Source: Strigamia acuminata
Taxonomy: Eukaryota; Arthropoda; Chilopoda; Geophilomorpha; Linotaeniidae
Assembly: GCA_949358305.1 (NCBI GenBank)
Contig: OX442322.1
Location: forward strand, 9,734,001-9,798,000
Length of the DNA stretch: 64,000 nt
Direction: 5' to 3'
In this document: positions 9,801 through 19,140 of the stretch, in pieces
How the letters are laid out: each line of letters starts with the position of its first letter
Position numbering within the stretch: position 1 is the stretch's first letter
Program-made: the position numbers and the translations under genes
Notes under the pieces: model-generated
What the model was told of the DNA's origin: nothing
Seen by the model: only the letters and a program-made list of their open reading frames with translations
The model's database searches: none

Positions 9801-11413
9801 TGTTTAGGATTCCTGAAGGAGTTGAGATTACCAGAACAAGAAGGGGTATCTTATCTTTGGTGGCATCGGTCTTCGATCCTCTCGGATTGATCTCACCGGT
9901 CATCTTGCCGATGAAGTTGCTTTTGCAGTCTATGTGGGGGCGAGAGATCAAGTGGGATGATAGGATTTCGGACGAGAGTTCTGAGCGAGTTACCAAATGG
10001 TACACCGACTTGCAACGTCTTATTGACGCAAAGGTCAAGCGATGGATGGGAACTTATTCGGGACAAGCACTAGATCTTGAAGTATATTGCGACGCTAGAA
10101 GCCTAATGGCTAACCGTCTTTGGTGGGATGGACCTGGCCAACCAGAAGTTCTTCCTATCGATTTAGATACCGTCGTTTTTCCGCTTGAGGAAGAGAAAAA
10201 AGGGAAAGTTGTTACAGCTAGCATGCTGGGAGAAGCATTCACGATCAAATTTTTTGAGGCTTACCCTATTCTGTTACACCCTGACAGCTGGGTCACCAAA
10301 CTGATCATTAGACGAGCTCACCTGCAGTTGTTGCACGGTGACCTTAGCGAGACACTTTATCGTGTCCGAGATCGCTATTGGGTGATACGAGGTCGAAGAA
10401 CAATTAAGTCTGTGATTCGTAGCTGCCTAACCTGTAAGAAGGAACGATTAGGACGTCATAATCCTTCTACTGGCGATCCTCCTATGGAGAGAGTTACGCC
10501 GGCAGCTCCGTTTCAAAACACGGGCATAGATCACCTCGGACCATTGAAAATCACGAGTAAGGAAAAGGACAAAAAGGTATACATATTACTATTTACCTGC
10601 CTGGCGACGAGAGCCATTCACTTGGAAGTCTCGGTTGATTTATCGGTCGAGAAGTTTCTGTTGGCGTTCCGTCGTTTTGGCGCTCGATTCGGTTATCCGG
10701 CGAAGGTCTTCTCGGACAATTCAAAGACCTTCGAGCGGGGTAGCCAAGAGATTCAATCGTGGGGGAAGTTATTGGTTAAGGGCGGGATAAAGACATTGCT
10801 TTCGGAAAAGCGAATAGTCTGGTCTTTTATCCCACCTCTCTCGCCATGGGCGGGCGGAGCTTGGGAAAGGCTCGTCCGTTCCGTGAAGGACAAGCTACGG
10901 AAGACGTTGCTTTGCCATACAGTCGATTTGGAAACGTTACAGACACTGTCGGCGGAAGTCAGTTCGGTACTGAACTCGCGTCCTCTCTCTTACGTACACG
11001 AGGAACCTGACGGGGGCCGCGTCATTTCACCTGAAAACTTCTTAACAGGAGGTATGCCGAAGTTTGTTATAAATCGACCATTGCACGCCATTCGTAGAAA
11101 GGATTTACTGCGTCTAGAGAAGAAGCGGAGACTTCACCTCTGGGAGTTTTGGAGGCTTTGGAAGGAAAGCTACTTAAAGCAGCTCCGGAACTTCCACGAG
11201 GTGAAGGGGGATTCCGCATACAAAAATCCAGAAGTTGGACAAGTGGTTTTGCTAGAGAAAGTAGGAAGCAATCCCTATTTCTGGCCTCTTGCCCGTATCA
11301 CCGAGGTCATGCCCGGGGAAGACGGTTTCGTTCGAGTCGTACGTGTGCTTTCGTCAAACGGCAAAGAATACAGACGATCGGTCAAACACGTACGGGCGTT
11401 GGAGCTGGACTAG
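6824..11413 (+). CDS. gag-pol: Pao-1 gag-pol polyprotein, RNase H deleted
   Basis: Single 1529-residue BEL/Pao frame. Residues 1-130 are a gag-like, charged helical region. DUF1759 spans about 138-290. Three Cys/His knuckles lie at about 375-440 (CYNCLQSGHMAIRC is a clean CCHC). The DUF1758 aspartic protease has its Asp at 491 (LDPGSHRS). RT carries YMDD at 914-917, followed by the A17 region (SLVASVFDPLGLISP). Integrase has HHCC at about 1163-1206 and D1236, D1298, E1348 (spacing 61 and 49), then DUF5641 to the end. Against Pao-2 two in-frame losses are visible. About 125 codons are missing after the first RNase H Asp (junction near nt 10096). About 95 more are missing before integrase (near nt 10258). 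RNase H is therefore lost although the frame stays open, so this copy probably cannot complete reverse transcription alone. The start is supported by the splice acceptor just upstream. Confidence 0.93.
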   Translation: MSTSPGRTSPTPVTIPKPDELDVLASRFETVGVAVEELLKESKAITDPAELEATALAAEEQIKKMVDDLNLMQPLIPRDQYMANLREIEGYYTPMAVLKHRSQVAQRFVSHWTANASTLSANTSQNQTNVSQQSSLSQLARRNRNAKLPKLEIAKFGGEVVEFKSFLDRFDSTVHTNSDLSEVEKLQYLQSFCTGEAATLISTFRQVDGSYDLARSELIRSYGDDEAQRAALLKSLKDLKPITEVHPVKAVKAQLTKLSATIRVLEQLSVPVQTAGFLLAPDVLRKFPPVMVTQFYRSHGTKSSNLLTILDFFATEVKLLEQVEDVMGSNLLHIRKDKVDKSDQKEQRKGTMSTCALAQGTKSSSNPKLTVDKATCIFCKEGHANSFCKKEISVEEKSAIAQKNRLCYNCLQSGHMAIRCRLKTSCRTCGGRHHSSICRKSIVTSPGGAEKPKDVSANVSLAISSTLQLMIFTAELKTKSGGSHTVRGMLDPGSHRSYILKSVADRIRLKSCGSIEATAQRLNEENAGSASYDVYKILLQSRHGAKELKVTALSAKSLPHVYGIASPDVIQKVKNLGFELAEDLPSTAGNVDILLGVDVWWEICLDGRKRLDGRLGLVNTIFGWVLSGAAGSTDAFSESSRDVSCCNTCDIKTDRDLEKLWSLEAVGISAGERDSDFIRDRFEKTKTRREDGRYEVCLPFNERIGSLESNWDLALNQLSHTLRRIDSSSDHKERYQKAMWDYVREEHAEVVPLAERYKKSGVYVIPHHPVIREDRDTTKFRVVFNASSSKKGVPSLNDCLYPGPSLNPDIVPVIVRFRLYCVVAIADIKQAFLQVLIKLEHCDYLRFLWVSDEYFQNEYSWQNLWDHLVVLRMIVVPFGVNSSPFLLCAVIRAQGRLYLVLFPKEADALDKGIYMDDLTSGDDNAAKTTQHCVNLRTILDEGKLPLVKWATSSAEVFNALKGEDFHMRAEEFKDLDIIKMLGIVWKVQEDVIMFRIPEGVEITRTRRGILSLVASVFDPLGLISPVILPMKLLLQSMWGREIKWDDRISDESSERVTKWYTDLQRLIDAKVKRWMGTYSGQALDLEVYCDARSLMANRLWWDGPGQPEVLPIDLDTVVFPLEEEKKGKVVTASMLGEAFTIKFFEAYPILLHPDSWVTKLIIRRAHLQLLHGDLSETLYRVRDRYWVIRGRRTIKSVIRSCLTCKKERLGRHNPSTGDPPMERVTPAAPFQNTGIDHLGPLKITSKEKDKKVYILLFTCLATRAIHLEVSVDLSVEKFLLAFRRFGARFGYPAKVFSDNSKTFERGSQEIQSWGKLLVKGGIKTLLSEKRIVWSFIPPLSPWAGGAWERLVRSVKDKLRKTLLCHTVDLETLQTLSAEVSSVLNSRPLSYVHEEPDGGRVISPENFLTGGMPKFVINRPLHAIRRKDLLRLEKKRRLHLWEFWRLWKESYLKQLRNFHEVKGDSAYKNPEVGQVVLLEKVGSNPYFWPLARITEVMPGEDGFVRVVRVLSSNGKEYRRSVKHVRALELD

Positions 11414-11463
11414 AGCACCGGACCTTTCGGCCGGCTGTTCTCTTCTTTTTCGGCTGGCAGCGA
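11414..11463 (+). other. Pyrimidine-rich tract before Pao-1 3' LTR
   Basis: Between the stop codon and the 3' LTR. The coding strand reads CTGTTCTCTTCTTTTTCGGC and then GGCAGCGA up to the LTR. A canonical plus-strand primer tract would be purine-rich here. All other families in the window show the same arrangement. Confidence 0.6.
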
Positions 11464-11658
11464 TGTTGCGAGCAGGAACGCAACAAAAAGATTTAGAAGT
11501 TTTCCACGTTTTGGCTTCTGAAAAGAAGAATTGACTTTTTAATTTGGTTTTTAGTTTTTGACACAAGTTGGAGACATATCTGAGATGTTCGGTTGTTTGG
11601 CTGACCAGCGGTCTTGTTTGGTGATGTCCTTGACGGTCGTCATGCTGCCAGTCGCACC
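11464..11658 (+). repeat. Pao-1 3' LTR, first part
   Basis: 195 bp matching 4750-4944 by eye, ending in the CACC target site (11655-11658) of Pao-2. It resumes after Pao-2 at 26779. Confidence 0.95.
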
Positions 11659-12821
11659 TGTTGCGGTCAGTCAACAGGAACAGAGAAGAACTGAGATGTG
11701 GCGATTCGAAACTCCCGCCAACAAACTCAAACGATCGTATAGTGAAATTCGTACGTGTACCGTGTGGAAATGCACTTGATTCGCCTCAAAATCTCCTGTT
11801 ACATGAAGGTTTAACTGTTGGAAACACTTTTGCATGGTATCCAAGTGCTTGCTGATCCATTGGCCAGTCTGGGAAAAATGGTTCTCTACTCAGGACACAT
11901 TGGAAATGGGTCAAAAGCAGAAAATACAAGAGTTAACATTAACACGACTATTTTAATCAAATATAAAATGGCAACTCAATAATTACACATTATCAATCAA
12001 AAGGCACGCAACAAGCCAATTGTCGTCAAAGTACAATAAAGAAAATACTCCGTTGCCACGGAAACGGAGGAAATGCAATTTCAAGCAAAGACAACAAATT
12101 ACGAGAAATGTATTAAAAATAATGTGTAATAGCTCAAAATGAGCACAAAAAACTCAGGAATAATAAAGTCTATCGTAACAACAAAATTCGTTAATCAAAA
12201 CACTGAGAAAACAGCGAAAACAGTGATCGCTAGGCAGACAATTGGGCCTAACCAATCAAAGACAAGCAAAATGACATAATCATCAAGTTTGAATTCAAAG
12301 TCACACACAAAACCAAATAAGTAAAGATTTTGCATTGAAATACATTAAAACTAAATAGTACTAACACCAATTGAGATATAAAAACAAAGCGACATGAAAG
12401 ATTTACAAATCATCGGCAAAATCCAACATGGCGTCCGGTAAACTCTACATTGGCGGCAAAACACAAGGTTTGAATTTCAACACAAGAAATAACTTATGTA
12501 AACACTTTGAAATAAGTAAATAAGTTCAGGGAATGTAATTTCCCGCAAAACAAGACACTTTTTAATGAAAGAACACTTGAAATCAACCGCAAACCGAACG
12601 AAACGATCTTGGACGGCAACGCACATGCGGGGTCCGTCACGATCGCTCGTAGCAGAAAAACGGCTGTTCCGGGACGAAATTAGAGTGCACGAATCAACAG
12701 ATCACCCCCAAATTAGTCTAAAACAATGTCAAAAACAATTCTAACCATCAAAATTCCGTCCAAACGGAAGGTTAGAAGTTTGAACAAAAACCGAACTAGA
12801 ACTTGAAATATGACGTCACGT
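11659..12821 (-). repeat. Pao-2 3' LTR, distal part
   Basis: 1163 bp matching 25303-26465 by eye. It is interrupted at ACGT (12818-12821) by LARD E3. Confidence 0.94.
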
Positions 12822-13593
12822 TGTTTCTAGCAGTGCTTTGTGGCCGTGTGGCACTCTAGAAGACAATCGGAAATGGTTATAACAAATAAACCTACTTACT
12901 AAAACTTGTGATGAGCTCCAAAAAAGATGATGCATTGCAGGAGAAATCCTGCTTGAAATCCCTGCAAAGTGGCCTAACAAGTGTCTGGAAGAACTCACCA
13001 CTAATGTGTTAAATAACACATAAACAAACCGAATTTATTGTAAAGTTAACATCTATCAAAATACACAGAAAAAGAGAGGAGAAAATTACATATCTTAACC
13101 CTAGAAAACTACATAACAAGTCAGAGTAGTTGCTGCGCAACCTACAACAATTAGAGCAGCGGCTCTTAGCAACGAGTGGCAACAATCGCTCGCAAGAGGC
13201 GAATTGTCCCTCTAGTGACAAAATGATAAAGCGTATACAAGAAAATACACAGTTTCGAGTATAAAATCATTACAAAAGGCACAAAACCGTAATAAATTAA
13301 GACAAAGTGTTTCAAATAAATGAACTAACCTAGGAACTAACAGCAGCGACTCTTTGGACGAATCCAAGCAGTAAAACTCCAAAGAATCAAAGAAAAGATA
13401 CAAGATTACCTTAAAAAAGACAGCTTAAATCAGGTAATTCACCGCTCCCACTTCACAAACTACACGAAATTCATTTAACATTTAGCCAAAACTTAAGCTG
13501 CACTATTAACTAAATACAAACTTAAATAATTGATCAATTAAAGCAAATCCGCTATTGCGATAGCAAAAATCCATGTTGCACGTGCTCGCAACA
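12822..13593 (-). repeat. LARD E3 3' LTR
   Basis: 772 bp, from plus-strand TGTTTCTAGCAGTGC to GTGCTCGCAACA. It matches 17998-18769. Confidence 0.95.
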
Positions 13594-16500
13594 GCGTTGC
13601 CGGCCAAAGAAGAAGGGAAGGCAAGGCAGAAAACCGTTGAAGAAATTCCCCATCAAAACCAAGAGCACGGGAAGAAAAAGTACCGAAACCAAACTCGACT
13701 TTGTGAAAGTCGCAAAGGCAAAAAGCTGTAACCTAAACATCCGGGACCTCTAGAAGCGTCACGGAACCAAGAGCGTCGAAATCGGATTGTGACCCAAAAA
13801 CACCGGAGAGAAGAAAGAGAAGGGCCGTGCCATGATGCCCTAGTCCAGACACCAAGGGGCCACGGCGTCGCCAATACCCACGTGGCGCACACGCAAAAAA
13901 CCTTTAGAAAATCCGACTGAACGGGTTTTCTAACCAAAACGACGTGAGAACATTGCGGGAGCTTGTCCGAAAGCTCAGTCTGTCAACTCGTAGACAGACG
14001 CTTAAACTAATGGAAACTAGAAGCAGGAAAACGAGAATCCTCGTCAAAGAGGAAGGGGTGCTGGTCAATAACACTTGCCTGACCACACACCGAGGTTCAA
14101 AATCTCAATACCGAGAACTAAACGTCATCGAAAAAAGAAAACTGTCACAAAAAACTCTTGACCGAGCATGGCCTCGCAAGGAACATGACATACATGAAGA
14201 CTAGAAAGAAAACTTGGAACGCAAAAGAGAACGGACTTGAGACACGGCAGGCTTCACCGCCTCGTTGTCCTCGAGCCAGCGCTCAAGTGACAGCGTACCA
14301 CGGAAACCTCCATCCGCACTAAAACACGAGCTGCGAACTTAAACTTATTAAACTACTAAAGACGAACCTTTTATAGAAAACAAAAAAAATACAAACTAAG
14401 GGAATGAATGCGTTGACCCAGACCTATCGTCTGACCAACCACCCAGCATTCGTACGAAGAACTAGAAAATGCCGTCAAGACCTAGGCACCACTCTTTCGC
14501 AAAGAGTGACTAACTAACAACTTACCCAAAGCCATGACCACCTAGCTATCATGATCACGCCAGAAGGAGGAAAAAGAGAACGAGAAGGCATGAAGCTCAG
14601 GCAATGCGAACCATTCGCAGCAACTGCCACGCAAAGGCGTTGACCGCACCCTGACTTGACATGAACCCACGACACCGCTAAGAGCAGAGAATAAAGAAAG
14701 AAAGGAAAGACGTAGTCAGGTGACTGTGTAAACCAACTGCGACCTTTTGTCCACAGCGACAAGGAAACACGCGCACGCTGACCCATCGACCACAACTTTA
14801 TCTAACTAACAAAAGAAAAACGGTTCAATTATCTAAAAAAAAACGAGCACGTTCCGTGCAAATAAATACCGGCAAAAACGTCAATATTATCACTAAAGCT
14901 ATTGGCCAAGTATGGCCTCACAAAGGAAACTAACAAACTGGAACTGTGAAAACCAGCAAGAATTCCAAAACACTAAACTTTCTGCTTTTTTTTCCGAAGA
15001 GGGAATAAGTCCGTACCCAAATAATCAATCCATTTCCTCCCCACGAGAAAAGTAAGGAAAGGGAGATACTTCTTTTTGAAGATCAACAGGTGTCAAACGA
15101 TACTGAAAAACGTTGGAAGCAGTGCAACTGCAACCAAATGAAGTGAAGCTACACTTCCTGCATGAAAACTAATCACGTTGTTGAAAAGAAATCAAAACCG
15201 GTGGCTTTCTTTCAGCCGAGCTGCGCTTTACGAATGCGCCTTGAACAAAGAGGTACCCGATGGACAGCGCGTCCGCACTCGGGCCACCGTGTAGCCTGTT
15301 GTGAGCAGACTACCACGAAGACTGAAACTTCTTTAACCGAAGGGGAAATTCAAACTAGATCTAGCTGAAACCCCATGCCCCAATAAGGAGGCTACTGTAT
15401 GAACGCTTGGCCCACCCCGAGTCGGAACCAATATGATTGAACCGAGAAACGAGAGAAGAGGGAGGGTTGCTTGACGTCCCTGATTGCGAGGGGCGTCACA
15501 CATAGACATGAGCACAAGGGCTTGCCAGTTGCCAACCGCATTCCTGGAACCGGTAAGCAACTGCAAGTCGACAATTGACTCGCTCACATACCCATTGACC
15601 ACATCGTCGATCAGCAAGCCGACTTCCGGAAATCGCCACTCTACTGAAAGCACGTGTTGTCCAATGACCAAAACGTGTTGCCGAGTGCCGGCGCCAAGAA
15701 GGCCGCACACACACGTCCTTCGACCCATCCTAGAGTGGGCTCCCTGCCTAGTGCATGTCTGCCTCACTGCAGAGCTAGGGATGAAAGACTAACAACAACT
15801 ACTCAGTCGCGGGAAGCAAACGTAGAAATAGGGGCCGCCAAGAGGCGCAGGGACATTGTCTCGGACACGACATCTAACAGAGTATGGCAGTACAAACCTG
15901 CCCTCTGAAACACATCGAATGGCAGTCCTTGCTGTGCACAGCAAGAACGACCATCCAAAACAAGTACCTATACCCTAACGCCACGCTAGCTAGCCACAAC
16001 CAAAAAATAGCAAGCAAGCTATTTCCTAAACGAATAAGCTAAAATGTCCAGATTCTAAAGTTGCCCCAAAGAATTAGAATAGCCAATGAAGACTCATGAA
16101 ACGCTACGGACGTTTCCATGAAGAGACAGTGAAAATGCAGAACGTACATCACCAGCGGTAAACACTGGATGCAGCGGTCAACAACAAAAACTGGACTTGT
16201 CCAGTGGGCGGTGCGGATCGGCTGCTCTAAACTTCCAGCACCGACAGAAGTCACACGCCTTTCTAAATCCAAACCCACTTGCAAACAAGTTGTATAACAA
16301 CCTAAACTAACAGAGATTGACGGACAGGTAAGAACCGACTGACCTCGCGGGCCAGCGCTCGCTCTGCTAGACTCGAGCAGCAAAAGAACGAATCTCGTTC
16401 TAAAAACAAGAAACGTTCTACAAACACACGAATACAAACGGGTGTGCCCTCTCCCGAAGCGGAGAGATGACCGACACCAGAGCTCACGAGGAAACTCGAG

Positions 16501-17997
16501 CGGCACACAAACTAAAACCAAGAATGACGGGCTTCGTCCGCCTCGCTGGTCAAGGACTGGCCTCATAACACCAACGTCCGATCACCAATGATTAGCGGAA
16601 ACCCCCAACTGAAAGGACCCCGAGCTGTGAAGCCGGGCCTTCTTGAAACAGACAAAGGCAAAAACAGATAGAGCCCCTTATAGAAGGCGGGACTCTGCAA
16701 TAAGACGCAACATCACGAGAAAAGGAGAGAGCAGATCACGAGATATGACTCGTGCATCTCAACTCCGGCCACAAGAGCCATGGGACAGATTTCCCATCTC
16801 AACACGAAATCCCCTTTTCAATGGTAAAGGAGAAATTCGATTAGCAACTGCTAAACGAACTAAACTAAAAAGCCAAACAAATATAAGGCTAGCGGCAGAA
16901 CCTACTGACGAACTCGTCTACAAGGGACCTGACAATCAAAACTTGAAGAGAACTATATTAAGCATGAATTGGATTGAAAATCTCACCAAACGTGAGCAAA
17001 TCGAGTAAAGCTAATAAATATACACGGGTTAAGTATAAACTATCAAAGATACAAACTCTCTAACTAGACCCTAAATAAAAAAGGCCAGTAAAATTATACC
17101 AGCCACCTTATTTTATCTCAAAAGGGAAACGTGAAACAGGATCACAGTAAATCGTAAGAAAAAGGGCAAAAACTGTTACAGGGAATCTAAAGGGACCTTG
17201 CCGACAGCTCAACATGGTAGACAAGGCGCGAACATGCAAAGAATTCTAGAGAAATGAGCTAAAAACGACCCTTATTCACTGTGAGAATCTAACGCCCCTT
17301 AAAAAACCCAAAACGATCACAATTTCCCCCAAAAAAAACCTTAAAATCTAACATTTCATTTCATATAAAGAAATTAATCAACAATAAATGAAATCTTCAT
17401 TGCTGACTCCAGTACATTGCGTTGTGTTTCGAAAATAGACTTCAGGCGGCGTAACTGACGCTTGAGACTCTGATCCGACAGCACAGCTCCCTTGGCGGAT
17501 CCGTCGGAACACGAGGCACGCCAACACCCAGCTGACAACAAGACGATACCACTCCTGACTCGGATGGGCGGATCGGGCAGTCCTAGCATGTTGCACAAGT
17601 GGTGCTGCCTCCTTCTGCTCTGTGAAAGATCGTCAATCGATCCCGGAGTGGTCACTGGAAACGGCAGACTCGATGACCGCCAACTTGACTGGCGGCGCCC
17701 AAGTACGAACTGCATGGACGGCATCGGCGACCCACAGACTCGAACCTGACCCACTGGATGTCCCTGAGACAAATTTCGCCATCCCGTGTGATGATTCCCG
17801 ATGTGTGTGGCAGCCACACTCGCTGCGCTGGTGGCACACGATGTGGTGGACGTAACACTGTCCAGGCAACTCTCGATACAGTTGGTCCTGCACATGTCGT
17901 TCTTGTCCTGTAAAATGGCGCCCACTGCCGCCATTGTCAAACTCACGACAACTTCACATCTGGCTTGCATCCTGGTCAAGCAAAACGGCACCAAAAA
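13594..17997 (-). other. LARD E3 internal region, no recognisable gene
   Basis: 4404 bp. The 3' end (13594-13650) is pyrimidine-rich on the element strand. The primer-like site is at about 17970-17993, four bases from the 5' LTR. The leader motif on the minus strand is at 17412-17427. The portion 13594-16500 parallels copy A 7-2930. The portion about 16740-17340 instead parallels LARD E6 (52741-53274). Only short overlapping open frames are present. Confidence 0.8.
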
Positions 17998-18195
17998 TGT
18001 TTCTAGCAGTGCTTTGTGGCCGTGTGGCACTCTAGAAGACAATCGGAAATGGTTATAACAAATAAACCTACTTACTAAAACTTGTGATGAGCTCCAAAAA
18101 AGATGATGCATTGCAGGAGAAATCCTGCTTGAAATCCCTGCAAAGTGGCCTAACAAGTGTCTGGAAGAACTCACCACTAATGTGTTAAATAACAC
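17374..18195 (-). CDS. Possible leader ORF of LARD E3
   Basis: A 273-codon open frame starting in the 5' LTR, crossing the primer site and ending FETQRNVLESAMKISFIVD. The TQRNVLES segment is the one shared with Pao-2 and Pao-3 leader frames. The first 70 residues match the long frame of copies A/B/C, but the frame is shifted later. Several overlapping registers are open here, so this may be stop-poor leader DNA rather than a gene. Confidence 0.2.
   Translation of the reverse strand: MLFNTLVVSSSRHLLGHFAGISSRISPAMHHLFWSSSQVLVSRFICYNHFRLSSRVPHGHKALLETFLVPFCLTRMQARCEVVVSLTMAAVGAILQDKNDMCRTNCIESCLDSVTSTTSCATSAASVAATHIGNHHTGWRNLSQGHPVGQVRVCGSPMPSMQFVLGRRQSSWRSSSLPFPVTTPGSIDDLSQSRRRQHHLCNMLGLPDPPIRVRSGIVLLSAGCWRASCSDGSAKGAVLSDQSLKRQLRRLKSIFETQRNVLESAMKISFIVD
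17412..17427 (-). promoter_or_regulatory. Shared leader motif ACACAACGCAATGTAC (E3)
   Basis: Minus-strand copy of the motif, 570 nt inside the 5' LTR. It has the same 14-base core as Pao-1 and D. Confidence 0.5.
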
Positions 18196-18769
18196 ATAAA
18201 CAAACCGAATTTATTGTAAAGTTAACATCTATCAAAATACACAGAAAAAGAGAGGAGAAAATTACATATCTTAACCCTAGAAAACTACATAACAAGTCAG
18301 AGTAGTTGCTGCGCAACCTACAACAATTAGAGCAGCGGCTCTTAGCAACGAGTGGCAACAATCGCTCGCAAGAGGCGAATTGTCCCTCTAGTGACAAAAT
18401 GATAAAGCGTATACAAGAAAATACACAGTTTCGAGTATAAAATCATTACAAAAGGCACAAAACCGTAATAAATTAAGACAAAGTGTTTCAAATAAATGAA
18501 CTAACCTAGGAACTAACAGCAGCGACTCTTTGGACGAATCCAAGCAGTAAAACTCCAAAGAATCAAAGAAAAGATACAAGATTACCTTAAAAAAGACAGC
18601 TTAAATCAGGTAATTCACCGCTCCCACTTCACAAACTACACGAAATTCATTTAACATTTAGCCAAAACTTAAGCTGCACTATTAACTAAATACAAACTTA
18701 AATAATTGATCAATTAAAGCAAATCCGCTATTGCGATAGCAAAAATCCATGTTGCACGTGCTCGCAACA
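17998..18769 (-). repeat. LARD E3 5' LTR
   Basis: 772 bp. The element-strand start TGTTGCGAGCACGTGCAACA is a near-perfect hairpin (one mismatch), followed by a second inverted repeat GCTATCGCAATAGC. Confidence 0.95.
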
Positions 18770-18773
18770 GCGT

Positions 18774-19082
18774 CGATAACACTAGTGAACTGTTTAACGA
18801 CAAATGCACCAAATTTCACCCGAAATCACACAAATTGATAGAAAATGAATAAAGTAACACAAAATCACGCAATAAACACTAGAAATAAATGCAATAAACA
18901 ATGGAATATCACATTTCATCAAACATCAGTATCTGAAAGCACTAAAAACATTTTAATAATGCAAAAATCCTGTAAATAAAAACTGAAATGTTATGCAAAA
19001 TAAAACACACTTTGGAAACATTTATTCAGACACAAATTGGCAATAAAAGTAGTTTCTAAATTATTCCACGTTGTTTGCAACA
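18774..19082 (-). repeat. Pao-2 3' LTR, proximal part
   Basis: 309 bp matching 26466-26774. It ends GTTTGCAACA next to the internal region. Confidence 0.94.
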
Positions 19083-19140
19083 ACGAATTGCCAGCGAGAA
19101 AGAGAGAGAAGAGAGATGAGAGAAGTCTGCAAAACACACA
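19083..19140 (-). other. Pyrimidine-rich tract before Pao-2 3' LTR
   Basis: On the element strand, long runs of C and T (CTCTCTTCTCTCTCTTTCTC) are followed by GCTGGCAATTCGT up to the LTR. No purine-rich tract is visible at this position. This is the clearest example of the reversed tract. Confidence 0.6.

Larger units (their letters stand above)
12822..18769 (-). mobile_element. LARD E3, intact non-autonomous LTR element
   Basis: Complete minus-strand element with identical-looking 772-bp LTRs (12822-13593 and 17998-18769) and a 4404-bp internal region. Flanks are ACGT on the left and GCGT on the right: a 4-bp duplication with one mismatch, since the empty site in the other Pao-2 LTR reads ACGTCGATAAC. 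It is related to A/B/C over most of its length, but the 5' internal part (about 16540-17990) differs, so it is a separate subfamily. No pol domain is encoded. Confidence 0.93.
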
